Made by a program: the position numbers and the translations under genes. A stretch of 54,311 nucleotides of DNA from Candidatus Nitrosopumilus sp. (lineage in GTDB: Archaea > Thermoproteota > Nitrososphaeria > Nitrososphaerales > Nitrosopumilaceae), in NCBI GenBank assembly GCA_029250275.1, contig JAPFBP010000004.1:1-54311 (forward strand). The letters run 5' to 3'. Below are positions 7,909 to 15,416 of this stretch, one piece after another (the first letter of the stretch is position 1; every line of letters starts with the position of its first letter). The notes beneath the pieces were generated by a model, which had not been told where the DNA came from, did no database searches, and was given only the letters and a program-made list of their open reading frames with translations.

Positions 7909-9195
7909 CTATGGACTAAGCCTATCTGGGTCTCGTGGATACAAAACCACTTCACGAACATTATCAATTCCCATTAGTGTAGTCAATAATCTATCCAATC
8001 CCATTCCCCATCCTGAATGTGGTGGCATTCCCCAATCAAATGTTTTGAGATGGTCTGCAAATTGAGCAGGATCTAATCCTTGCTCTTTTAATCTTGCTTT
8101 GAGCATTTCTGAGTTGTGAAGTCTAGTTCCTCCTGAAGATAATTCTAAAAATCCATACTGCAAATCAAATGAGCGTGAAAGTGTTGAATCTTCATCTTTT
8201 TCTCTAATGTAAAATGGTTTTAATTTCATAGGCCAGTCAATTAAAAAGAAAAATCCTGGATGATTTTTACCTATAATTCGCAAATGTGAATCCAATAAAT
8301 CATCTCCAAATTCTATTTTTTCTCCTTCTTTTTTCAATTCTTCAATACATTGAGTGTATGTTATTCTTTCAAATGGTGCTGAAGGTACTTCGATGGTATG
8401 CTCAATTACTTTTTGTTCTGCTTTACAATTTTCTGAAACATCTTTGTAAACTGTTAAGACTAGTGATTCTAAAACATTCATGACATCTTCGTAATCCATG
8501 AATGCAGCTTCAATGTCTATGCTGGTAAATTCTGCCAAATGTCTTCCTGTGTGAGAATTTTCTGCTCTGTAAAAGTTTGCAATCTCAAAGACTCGTTCTA
8601 ATCCTATAGTCATTTGCTCTTTGTATAATTGTGGACTTTGAGCAAGATATGCTGTTTTTCCAAAATAATCTAATGAAAATAAATCTGCACCTCCTTCACT
8701 TGCACTGCCGATAATTTTTGGAGTTGTAATTTCTAAGAATTTTTTATTTGTCAAAGTTTTTCTTAATGATTGCAATACATAATGACGTAATTTGAAAATT
8801 GAAGCTGTTCTTTGATTTCTCATATCTAATGCACGATGATTCAACCGAGTATCGATATTACTTTCTAGTCTGCCAATTGGATCCACTGGTAATGGGTGAA
8901 TTGCTTTTCCTAAAACTTCAATTTCATCTGCTTTGATTTCAAATGCAAAGTCGCGAGCTTTAGTTTCTTGTACAATTCCCTTGATGCTAACTACACTCTG
9001 ACGATTAATTTCTCCAAGGTTGTCATTTAGTTCTCCTTTTACTATAACTTGGGATATTCCTGAGACGTCACGAAGAGTAATGAATGACATTTTTCCTAAT
9101 TTTCTAAGATCTTCAATCCATCCTCCCAACACAACTTGTTTTCCGATTAATTCTTGATTTAATTCAGAAATATCGTGAGTTTTCACAAAAACCAT
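7909..9195 (-). CDS. aspS: aspartyl-tRNA synthetase (archaeal type, probably Asp/Asn non-discriminating)
   Basis: The 428-aa protein is a class IIb synthetase. The N-terminal OB-fold anticodon domain carries GGWIEDLRKLGKMSFITLRD. The catalytic core has motif 2 (FRAENSHTGRH) and motif 3 (GWGMGLDRLL). It lacks the bacterial GAD insertion and has the length of archaeal AspRS. It charges tRNA-Asp, and in many archaea also tRNA-Asn for later transamidation; whether this enzyme discriminates cannot be read here. It follows the NusA-like gene by 2 nt and precedes two small genes in the same operon. Confidence 0.95.
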   Translation of the reverse strand: MVFVKTHDISELNQELIGKQVVLGGWIEDLRKLGKMSFITLRDVSGISQVIVKGELNDNLGEINRQSVVSIKGIVQETKARDFAFEIKADEIEVLGKAIHPLPVDPIGRLESNIDTRLNHRALDMRNQRTASIFKLRHYVLQSLRKTLTNKKFLEITTPKIIGSASEGGADLFSLDYFGKTAYLAQSPQLYKEQMTIGLERVFEIANFYRAENSHTGRHLAEFTSIDIEAAFMDYEDVMNVLESLVLTVYKDVSENCKAEQKVIEHTIEVPSAPFERITYTQCIEELKKEGEKIEFGDDLLDSHLRIIGKNHPGFFFLIDWPMKLKPFYIREKDEDSTLSRSFDLQYGFLELSSGGTRLHNSEMLKARLKEQGLDPAQFADHLKTFDWGMPPHSGWGMGLDRLLTTLMGIDNVREVVLYPRDPDRLSP

Positions 9196-9197
9196 GT

Positions 9198-9710
9198 CTA
9201 TCTTTTATCCTCAAATTCTATCTCAATGTCAAGGTTTCGGGCGTTTCTGACTATCTGTACTACTTTTTCAGTATCTATTGGAAATTTACTAGTCCATTTG
9301 CCTGAAACTATTGCTTTAGTTTTTTGAACTCCTCCTGGAGCCCAAACTTCATTAATTGATAGAATTTTAGTTGGAAAGAACAAATCTTCTATGAATCGTT
9401 TATCTGTCTCATCTGCTTCTACCAGCCAAATTTTTCCTTTGAATTGTTCTTGCAATATTCGATATAATGTGCGACTTTGTCTGATTACCATGATATCCTT
9501 TTTTGCTAAAGATAGAACAAAATTTCCATCAAATTCTTTGCAGGAATATAGTGTAAAATTTTCAATTTCTTTATTTGACTTTGCAATTTTTGCAAGATTC
9601 ATTGATGCGTCAATGTCAGCTTTTGTCAATTCTCCTGATTCAACTTTACTATCACACTGAGGACAAAGAACTGCATTTTTTGCATCAAAGCCACAAATTG
9701 GTAATTTCAT
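9198..9710 (-). CDS. NusA-like KH-domain protein with N-terminal zinc-binding segment
   Basis: The 170-aa product starts with a Cys cluster (LPICGFDAKNAVLCPQCDSK: C6, C16, C19), then a helical linker. The domain from about residue 68 (FVLSLAKKDIMVIRQSRTLY) has the fold pattern of the degenerate KH domains in archaeal NusA-like proteins. It continues through INEVWAPGGVQKTKAIV to the end. An RNA-binding role in transcription or translation is inferred. It is the promoter-proximal gene of the aspS operon, and its start lies 82 nt from the divergent ABC ATPase gene. Family call moderate. Confidence 0.6.
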   Translation of the reverse strand: MKLPICGFDAKNAVLCPQCDSKVESGELTKADIDASMNLAKIAKSNKEIENFTLYSCKEFDGNFVLSLAKKDIMVIRQSRTLYRILQEQFKGKIWLVEADETDKRFIEDLFFPTKILSINEVWAPGGVQKTKAIVSGKWTSKFPIDTEKVVQIVRNARNLDIEIEFEDKR

Positions 9711-9792
9711 TTAAATCGACTTTTTCATTCTGATAATGTTGTTTATATCCCTTAGTGAAAAACAAAAATCATAGTTTGGATCTAAGAGAATA

Positions 9793-10731
9793 ATGCCATT
9801 TCTAAGAGTTGAGGGATTATCCTCCACGTATTCGTCATCAAAAGGACCTGTTTATGCAGTTGATGATGTTGATTTTAAATTAGACAGTGGTGAATCAATA
9901 GGGATAGCAGGTGAGAGTGCATCTGGAAAAAGCACATTAGGTTTATCGTTGATTCGAATGCTTTTAGGAGGAACTACAAAGGGCAATGTCGATTTTGATG
10001 GTGATTCTATTTTAGATATGGACGAGTCAAAATTTGACGATGAATATAGATGGAAAAAAATTTCTATGGTATTTCAAGGTGCAATGAATTCTTTGGATCC
10101 TGTATTTACAATTAATGAACAATTTACAGAGATTTTAAAACAACATAACTATCATGGCGATTTTAAAAAAATAATTTTAGATGCCATGAAATCCGTAAGT
10201 CTTGATGAAAATGTTCTAAAAAAATATCCTCATGAACTAAGTGGAGGAATGAAACAAAGAGTTATCATTGCTATGGCGTTATTACTTAAACCAAAATTTG
10301 TCATTGCAGATGAACCTACTACAGCTTTAGATGTTTTGATGCAATCTCAAATCATCAATTTATTAAAATCCCTAAAAAAAGATGGCATGTCTCTGATGTT
10401 AATCACACACGATTTATCCGTTTTATCTGAAATTGCTGATAGAATTGGTATAATGTATGGGGGACAAATGGTAGAATTTGGTTCTTCAGAACAAATTTAC
10501 AAAAATCCAAAACATCCTTACACTCAAGGTCTTTTAGAATCTATTCCAACTTTGAAAGGGAATCCTCCAAAATATATCAAAGGAGTCTCTCCAAGTTTAT
10601 TTGATGCACCAACACAATGCAGATTTCTTGAACGATGTCCGTTGGCTATAGAAAAATGCAAAGAACTTCCTCCTAAATTTAAAACTGCTACTGGTTATGT
10701 TAGATGTTGGTTATATGAAGATGAAAAATGA
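9793..10731 (+). CDS. oligopeptide/dipeptide-type ABC transporter ATP-binding protein (DppD/OppD-like)
   Basis: The 312-aa protein has all ABC ATPase motifs: Walker A GESASGKST at about residues 40-48, Q-loop VFQGAMNSLDP, signature LSGGMKQR, Walker B VIADEPT and a switch His (LITHDLS). The C-terminal oligopeptide-transporter extension ends with a Cys-rich segment (CRFLERCPLAIEKC ... RCW), like the region that binds an iron-sulfur cluster in some DppD proteins. No permease, binding protein or partner ATPase is nearby, so the rest of the transporter must be elsewhere or this ATPase works alone. It converges on the pseudogene at 10734-11026. Confidence 0.9.
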   Translation: MPFLRVEGLSSTYSSSKGPVYAVDDVDFKLDSGESIGIAGESASGKSTLGLSLIRMLLGGTTKGNVDFDGDSILDMDESKFDDEYRWKKISMVFQGAMNSLDPVFTINEQFTEILKQHNYHGDFKKIILDAMKSVSLDENVLKKYPHELSGGMKQRVIIAMALLLKPKFVIADEPTTALDVLMQSQIINLLKSLKKDGMSLMLITHDLSVLSEIADRIGIMYGGQMVEFGSSEQIYKNPKHPYTQGLLESIPTLKGNPPKYIKGVSPSLFDAPTQCRFLERCPLAIEKCKELPPKFKTATGYVRCWLYEDEK

Positions 10732-10733
10732 AA

Positions 10734-11026
10734 TTATTTTTTATTGAGAAATTCTTCATCAATTTTTTTCAAATATGTCTCTTGTAACTGTACAATTTCT
10801 CTTCCAGTAGTGTTGCTGCTAATCATTTTTGCATATTGAATTAAATCTTGATTTTTCTGAGTTTTTCAAATTCCTATATCTTCTTAAATGATTATTGTTC
10901 GAATTTCATAATTTCTCTTAGTTCTTTACTGAGTTATTTGGCTTTCATTTCTTCATAATTTTTAAGATTCGATTTTCTAAAATTGATCTCATCAATTATC
11001 TTTTGAACTTCATCTGGTTTTTTCAT
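10734..11026 (-). pseudogene. broken gene for a small helical protein
   Basis: From ATG 11026 the minus strand reads MKKPDEVQKIIDEINFRKSN and continues to a TAA at 10934-10936 (30 aa). The same frame goes on in coding-like style (LSKELREIMKFEQ) to a second TAA. After a one-base shift the adjacent frame gives QKNQDLIQYAKMISSNTTGR ... KKIDEEFLNKK and ends at 10734. Together these would be a charged helical protein of about 95 aa interrupted by two or three stops and one frameshift. The 30-aa first piece might still be translated. Confidence 0.5.
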
Positions 11027-11052
11027 ATTTTTTTAGAAATTATTCAAATATT

Positions 11053-11148
11053 TTAATTTTGTATTTTATTTTTATGTTCTAGTATGTGTTTTAATCCATC
11101 AGTCATACAAAGTGAATCTAAACCAATTTCACAGTATGTGCATTTCAT
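11053..11148 (-). CDS. 31-aa zinc-finger microprotein
   Basis: ATG 11148 to TAA 11053-11055 encodes a protein beginning MKCTYCEIGLDSLCMTDG and ending LKHILEHKNKIQN. CxxC followed about 17 residues later by HxxxH has the spacing of a minimal C2H2 finger. It begins 3 nt after the stop of the upstream same-strand gene (11152-11526), which suggests a two-gene transcript. Function is unknown. The tight spacing and finger pattern support it despite its length. Confidence 0.5.
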   Translation of the reverse strand: MKCTYCEIGLDSLCMTDGLKHILEHKNKIQN

Positions 11149-11151
11149 GTG

Positions 11152-11526
11152 CTAAGAATATTTTTTTACAATTGGTAAACACCAATCGATGATTCTTAAC
11201 ACTTCTGATCTAATGACTTTTTTATCAATTGATATCCACACTCTTGATTTTTTAATTGCAAATGAAATGGTTTGCACCTTTTTCCTTTCTTCCCAGACAA
11301 ATTCAATCTCTCCTAGATTTTTATCAAAAAATCCTTCCAAATCTGTTTTCATTGCAATGTGTGAAAATTGATACTGGGTATTTTTTTCATTTAATAATGG
11401 AATTAAATCTGGTCTTCGTTTGTATGCTAACAGGTTTCCACTTTCACCAATTACGCCTACAAATCTGATAAATGGACTAATTGTTGCAATCGTATCACAA
11501 ATAGTTTCAAAATCTTTTTTTGACAT
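11152..11526 (-). CDS. roadblock-like/DUF6659-type protein, 124 aa
   Basis: The sequence has a sensor-like alpha/beta pattern. An N-terminal helix is followed by IRFVGVIGESGNLLAYKRRP, a central hydrophobic segment, and paired strands IEFVWEERKKVQTISFAIKK leading to VWISIDKK. The second half of the window holds a similar protein (53302-53673: IRFAGIVDKDGKLIAGGFK ... AVLISFPF), so both appear to be members of one thaumarchaeal family. I recall DUF6659 as the label but could not check. It is soluble. Roadblock-type domains often regulate small GTPases, but no GTPase lies here. It is upstream of the zinc-finger microprotein. Confidence 0.55.
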   Translation of the reverse strand: MSKKDFETICDTIATISPFIRFVGVIGESGNLLAYKRRPDLIPLLNEKNTQYQFSHIAMKTDLEGFFDKNLGEIEFVWEERKKVQTISFAIKKSRVWISIDKKVIRSEVLRIIDWCLPIVKKYS

Positions 11527-11583
11527 CTGATAGAGTTCTAAAAAGATGATATTTTAATGAATTGTACATTTCTTCGTTCTAGA

Positions 11584-11595
11584 TTTAATTAAATA
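11584..11595 (+). promoter_or_regulatory. TATA box for the DedA-family gene
   Basis: TTTAATTAAATA ends 22 nt before the ATG at 11618. This is the spacing expected for archaeal transcription starting at or a few bases before the start codon, giving a leaderless or near-leaderless mRNA. Confidence 0.55.
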
Positions 11596-11617
11596 CGGCC
11601 CAAAAAAAGGTTGATTT

Positions 11618-12259
11618 ATGGAATTTATTGATATTTTTCCGTTTGCACCTGATGTGGGGTATTATCTTCTAGCTTTAGTTAATTTCTTTGGTTCTCTAGT
11701 ACCTTTTGTCCCATTGCCCGGATTTTTACTTCTTGCTACAATGTCTGTAGGAGACCAATACGATCTACATATTTTGGCATTAGTCTCTGCAGTTACTGCA
11801 ACTGTTGCAAAACAAATTATTTTCTATCTTAGTTATGGTGGCAGAAGAATGATCAATGAAAAGACTCGAAAGAGAATGCGTCCATTTGAAAGATTAATCA
11901 AAAGATATGGTGCAGGAGCTGCTTTCTTTGCTGCTGCAACTCCAATTCCTGATGATTTGGTGTATATTCCATTGGGATTGGCAAAATACAATCCTAAAAG
12001 ATTCTTTATTGCAACTCTTACTGGAAAAATCGTTCTAAGTTATTCTATTATATTTATTTCACATCATTTAGGATTGTCATTAGTAGAACCCTTCCTTGAA
12101 AATATAGATGATGCAACTCCAATATACGTTGGAATTATTATTTTCGGTGTGATGATGACTGCTGTTATCGTGTTACTGTTGAGATTAGATTGGGCAAGAA
12201 TTCTTGGAAAGTTTGCACCATGGACTTTGGATGAAAATAATGTAGATAATAAAGATTAG
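11618..12259 (+). CDS. DedA/VTT-family membrane protein
   Basis: The 213-aa protein has several hydrophobic segments. It shows the DedA (SNARE-associated/VTT) pattern: an N-terminal membrane stretch with VPFVPLPGFLLLA, a central cytoplasmic basic region (RRMINEKTRKRMRPFERLIK), then the re-entrant motif GAGAAFFAAATPIPDDLVYIPLG and a final transmembrane helix near residues 168-190. Family members are implicated in lipid scrambling or undecaprenyl/polyprenyl phosphate handling; the substrate here is unknown. Its last 4 nt overlap the convergent AAG gene. Confidence 0.82.
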   Translation: MEFIDIFPFAPDVGYYLLALVNFFGSLVPFVPLPGFLLLATMSVGDQYDLHILALVSAVTATVAKQIIFYLSYGGRRMINEKTRKRMRPFERLIKRYGAGAAFFAAATPIPDDLVYIPLGLAKYNPKRFFIATLTGKIVLSYSIIFISHHLGLSLVEPFLENIDDATPIYVGIIIFGVMMTAVIVLLLRLDWARILGKFAPWTLDENNVDNKD

Positions 12260-12813
12260 ATTTCAATTTTAAAATTCCATAACTTGTCGACAGCTTTTGT
12301 GATTCCTATCCTTGGTGATGAGATAATTTTTTTAAATTTTATTCCTTCTGTAATGTATAATTCTGATTTTTTTGTCAAATCAATACCGTATTGCTCTTTG
12401 GTTATGTCTAGGGCTTGCGCTAATTTTGCTGGTCCATTTGTGAGATTTTTCAAATTAGAATTTCCTCTATTTTTTTGCATGATTTTGATTCCATTTTCTG
12501 GTTTAATTGCACGGATAAGGACTGCTCCTGCTACTGATTTAGGATTTTTTGCCACTATATTAAAACAAAAATACATTCCATATGTAAAATAGACATAGGC
12601 AAAACCCACTTCTTCAAACATTACCTTGTTTCTATCTGTAATTTTTCTAAATGCATGACTTGCAGGGTCGTCATTATGTCTATATGCCTCAGTTTCTGTA
12701 ATTATACCTGATATTTCATTTTGACCTATCATTCGAATTATCTTTTTTCCTAAAAGATTCTTTGCTACTGTTACAGTATCTTTTGAATAAAATTCTCTAG
12801 GCAGTATAGTCAA
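12256..12813 (-). CDS. 3-methyladenine DNA glycosylase (AAG/MPG family)
   Basis: The 185-aa product matches AAG-type glycosylases. LPREFYSKDTVTVAKNLLGK is at the N terminus, then IITETEAYRHNDDPASHAF with the catalytic Glu, and FAYVYFTYGMYFCFNIVA supplying the intercalating Tyr. It removes alkylated and deaminated purines in base-excision repair. It overlaps the upstream uracil-DNA glycosylase gene by 17 nt, so the two repair enzymes are probably translated from one mRNA. This family is uncommon in archaea compared with AlkA types, so lateral origin is possible. Confidence 0.9.
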   Translation of the reverse strand: MTILPREFYSKDTVTVAKNLLGKKIIRMIGQNEISGIITETEAYRHNDDPASHAFRKITDRNKVMFEEVGFAYVYFTYGMYFCFNIVAKNPKSVAGAVLIRAIKPENGIKIMQKNRGNSNLKNLTNGPAKLAQALDITKEQYGIDLTKKSELYITEGIKFKKIISSPRIGITKAVDKLWNFKIEI

Positions 12814-13390
12814 TATCTATTTTCACTTTTTTATTATTTTTTAACTTTACAATTAAATTAAATAATTTTACAATATCTTTTTTTAACACTCTGATTAATT
12901 CTTGATTATAAATTGTGGCTGCAGGATGAACAGTCAAGAAATACAATTGATTATCTTTTTTGACTAGTTTACCTCTGAATTTTGTTATCTCTGAACCTCC
13001 TAAAATAGAATTAAATGCAGTATTTCCTAAAATGCAGATTATTTTTGGTTTAATAATTGTTATTTCTTGTTTTAAATATTCTTTACATGTCTCTCTTTCA
13101 ATTGCAGTTGGCACTCTATTTTTTGGCGGTCTACATTTTACAATGTTTGTAATGTATACCTCATCTCTTGAAATCCCTGCTTCTTCTAGAGCCATTGAAA
13201 GTCTTTTTCCTGCAATTCCGATAAATGGCTCTCCATTTTTATCTTCATTTTTTCCTGGCGCTTCCCCTACAAAGATTACGTTTGAGTGAAAATTTCCTTT
13301 ACCTGGAACTGAATTGGTTCTAGTTTTACAAAGTTCACAATTTGTACATATGATTACTTTTTGTTTAATGATTTCTAATTTTTTATTCAT
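12797..13390 (-). CDS. uracil-DNA glycosylase, family 4 (iron-sulfur UDG)
   Basis: The 197-aa protein has the family-4 layout. N-terminal cysteines (CTNCELC) and the pair in KCRPPKNR and ETCKEYL provide ligands for a 4Fe-4S cluster. Motif A is GEAPGKNEDKNGEPFIG and the C-terminal motif is VHPAA. It excises uracil from DNA. The gene starts 3 nt after the tldD stop and overlaps the AAG gene, so a tldD-UDG-AAG unit is likely on the minus strand. Confidence 0.93.
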   Translation of the reverse strand: MNKKLEIIKQKVIICTNCELCKTRTNSVPGKGNFHSNVIFVGEAPGKNEDKNGEPFIGIAGKRLSMALEEAGISRDEVYITNIVKCRPPKNRVPTAIERETCKEYLKQEITIIKPKIICILGNTAFNSILGGSEITKFRGKLVKKDNQLYFLTVHPAATIYNQELIRVLKKDIVKLFNLIVKLKNNKKVKIDIDYTA

Positions 13391-13393
13391 TTT

Positions 13394-14806
13394 CTAATTT
13401 ACACTCTTTACTGTTGCAATTCCTCTTATTGTGGGACCTCCATTACCCATTATCATTGATTGCATTGGATCTCCTTTACCACAATTAGTTATTGGCCTCA
13501 CTGTAAAATCATTACCACACGCATCAATTGACTCAAAGAATTTGGGTGCGGTATCCATTACTATTACATCTCTTAACAAATCTGTAATTTCACCATTTTC
13601 AATTTTTTGTGCATATTGACAAGAAATACTCCAATTGTATCGGTTCATGTCAATTGAGGGAATTTTCATATTTGAAATTAGGTACCCATGTTTGACATCT
13701 TTTATCATCTCAGGCACATTCCAATCACCATTACCAATACATGTACATGCCATACGTATCAACGGCATAAATCGATAATTTGTTGCTCTCATATTTCCTG
13801 TAGGTGCAGAATTGAATATTTGTGCTGTTTCTCTATTTTGCATATGATTTTTTAAAACTCCTTTTTCTACAAGGGTTGTTTTTTTAGTCTCAATACCCTC
13901 ATCATCAAATTGATACCAGCCTAAACTTTCTTTTATTGTAGGATCATCAAATACGTTTAGATTTTTTGAACCAATTCTTTCTCCAAGTTTATTTTTCCAC
14001 CATGCCCCTCCTGCCCATGCCATCTCTTTTCCTAATACTCTGTCAGCTTCTGATGGATGTCCAAGTATTTCATGTGCTAGTAATGCTACAAAATCTGGGT
14101 TCATTACTACGGTTGCCTTTTCTTCTTTAGCTGGTTTTGCAAGTGTTAACTGTGATGCTTTTAATGCAATTTCTTTTGCACTTTGCTGAATTTTATTTTC
14201 ATTGATTATTTGTTCTAATCCGCCTCTTCCTCCTTCTGTAATGTTTACTGATTGAGTTATTCCAGATTCATAAGCAATAGCTATAATGTCTACCACAGTA
14301 TCTGTAAAATTTTGTAAAATCTCTGAACCTTCAGAATTTACAAAATATTTTGAATTTAATGTATACCATGGATTGACAATTGATTTTTTTATTTTTGGTG
14401 TCTCCAAAATAATTTTACTACATTCAAATCCAATTTTTATTATCTCTTCTAATTCTGGTTTTTTTACTACTTTATAATCAATCCTAGTTTTTTTTAAATT
14501 ATTTGGATATAGATTAATTTTATTTTTTTTATTGTTTATGGTACTTTTTATTGAATTATCAATTGCGTCTTTGATTTGTTCATAAGATTTTGGATTTGTT
14601 ATTGAACAAAAATTCCATACGTTGTTTTTAATTATTCTAATTCCTATGCCTCTATCATCATTTGTTCTAACATATTCTATCTCATTATTTTCTAACAGAG
14701 CTGATTTTCGTTCTTGTTGTTCTGCTCTAACATCACAGTATTCAGCTCCTGATTTTTCAGCATAACTAATTGCTTTATTTGCAAAATCTTGTAATTCTGT
14801 GTCCAT
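13394..14806 (-). CDS. tldD: TldD/PmbA-family metalloprotease
   Basis: The 470-aa protein carries the TldD zinc motif HEILGHPSEADRV (HExxxH) near residue 242 and the glycine-rich C-terminal segment with GNGGPTIRGIATVKSVN. N-terminal residues (YAEKSGAEYCDVRAEQQERK) match the PmbA_TldD first domain. In bacteria TldD/TldE heterodimers degrade unfolded peptides. The usual TldE/PmbA partner is not in this window. It is the first gene of a compact three-gene minus-strand unit with UDG and AAG. Confidence 0.88.
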   Translation of the reverse strand: MDTELQDFANKAISYAEKSGAEYCDVRAEQQERKSALLENNEIEYVRTNDDRGIGIRIIKNNVWNFCSITNPKSYEQIKDAIDNSIKSTINNKKNKINLYPNNLKKTRIDYKVVKKPELEEIIKIGFECSKIILETPKIKKSIVNPWYTLNSKYFVNSEGSEILQNFTDTVVDIIAIAYESGITQSVNITEGGRGGLEQIINENKIQQSAKEIALKASQLTLAKPAKEEKATVVMNPDFVALLAHEILGHPSEADRVLGKEMAWAGGAWWKNKLGERIGSKNLNVFDDPTIKESLGWYQFDDEGIETKKTTLVEKGVLKNHMQNRETAQIFNSAPTGNMRATNYRFMPLIRMACTCIGNGDWNVPEMIKDVKHGYLISNMKIPSIDMNRYNWSISCQYAQKIENGEITDLLRDVIVMDTAPKFFESIDACGNDFTVRPITNCGKGDPMQSMIMGNGGPTIRGIATVKSVN

Positions 14807-14846
14807 AACATATGCGATTATGTGTAGTTCGTAAATCTTCTGTTAT

Positions 14847-14987
14847 CTAATGACTTGATATTGCAGGCATGGTGAAATAGTATTCATCTTCAAAACCATA
14901 GTCTGTCATGCCTTTTTTGCGTAAAAATTCAAAATATTGAGTACAATTTGTATAAAATTTGTCATTTTTTGTACTGTTCGCATTCAT
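14847..14987 (-). CDS. 46-aa small protein of unknown function
   Basis: ATG 14987 to TAG 14847-14849 encodes a soluble protein (NDKFYTNCTQYFEFLRKKGM then DYGFEDEYYFTMPAISSH). The composition is aromatic-rich and plausible for a folded small protein, and the frame is clean. No domain is recognised. It lies upstream of tldD on the same strand, with 40 nt between them, and just downstream of the histidine-kinase remnant. Confidence 0.45.
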   Translation of the reverse strand: MNANSTKNDKFYTNCTQYFEFLRKKGMTDYGFEDEYYFTMPAISSH

Positions 14988-14997
14988 GCTATTACTA

Positions 14998-15198
14998 TCA
15001 ATATCTCCATTTTGTCAAGAGGGTGAGTGATTTTAGTTCTGAAAGTTTGTTTTCTTTAAGTAGACTATAGTGGGTTTTGTTCTGATTTGATTGATTCTTT
15101 GGAATTTTAAATGAAAATGTATCTCCTTGATTGATTTCACTATCTATTCATATTTTTCCTAGATGATTTTCAATAATCCCTTTACATATGGCAAGGCC
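14998..15198 (-). pseudogene. histidine-kinase remnant (end of HATPase domain)
   Basis: On the minus strand from 15198 the sequence reads GLAICKGIIENHLGKI, then TGA, then IDSEINQGDTFSFKIPKN and a tail to a stop at 14998-15000. This is the G2 box and final strand of a two-component histidine-kinase ATPase domain. The TGA stands where kinases have Trp (GKIW). Everything upstream (sensor, His-box, N and G1 boxes) is absent. The remnant abuts the truncated receiver domain on the other strand. Confidence 0.7.
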
Positions 15199-15391
15199 AA
15201 AGAAAGATGGCTTGACTGTCGTACAAGAAATTATTCAATTTGATCCTAATTCTAAAATTATTTTAATCACTGCCAGTGATGATCAAAAAATAATACGATC
15301 GTGTTTGGACTCTGGTGCCTCTTCATATGTTTCAAAACCATTTGATTTTAACACTATCTTAAAAGGAATTTCAGATCTTTTAGCAAAGTAA
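15188..15391 (+). pseudogene. response-regulator remnant (C-terminal half of receiver domain)
   Basis: From about 15197 the plus strand encodes PKKDGLTVVQEIIQFDPNSK, IILITASDD and SGASSYVSKPFD, the alpha3-beta5 half of a CheY-like receiver with its conserved Thr/Ser and Lys. The first half, including the acidic pocket and the phospho-acceptor Asp that normally precedes MPKKDG, is missing. The apparent start (ATG 15188) and the residues Ala-Arg are the reverse strand of the kinase fragment. A functional phospho-receiver is therefore impossible. Confidence 0.75.
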
Positions 15392-15416
15392 TTTTAGTGT
15401 GTTATTATAATTTATA

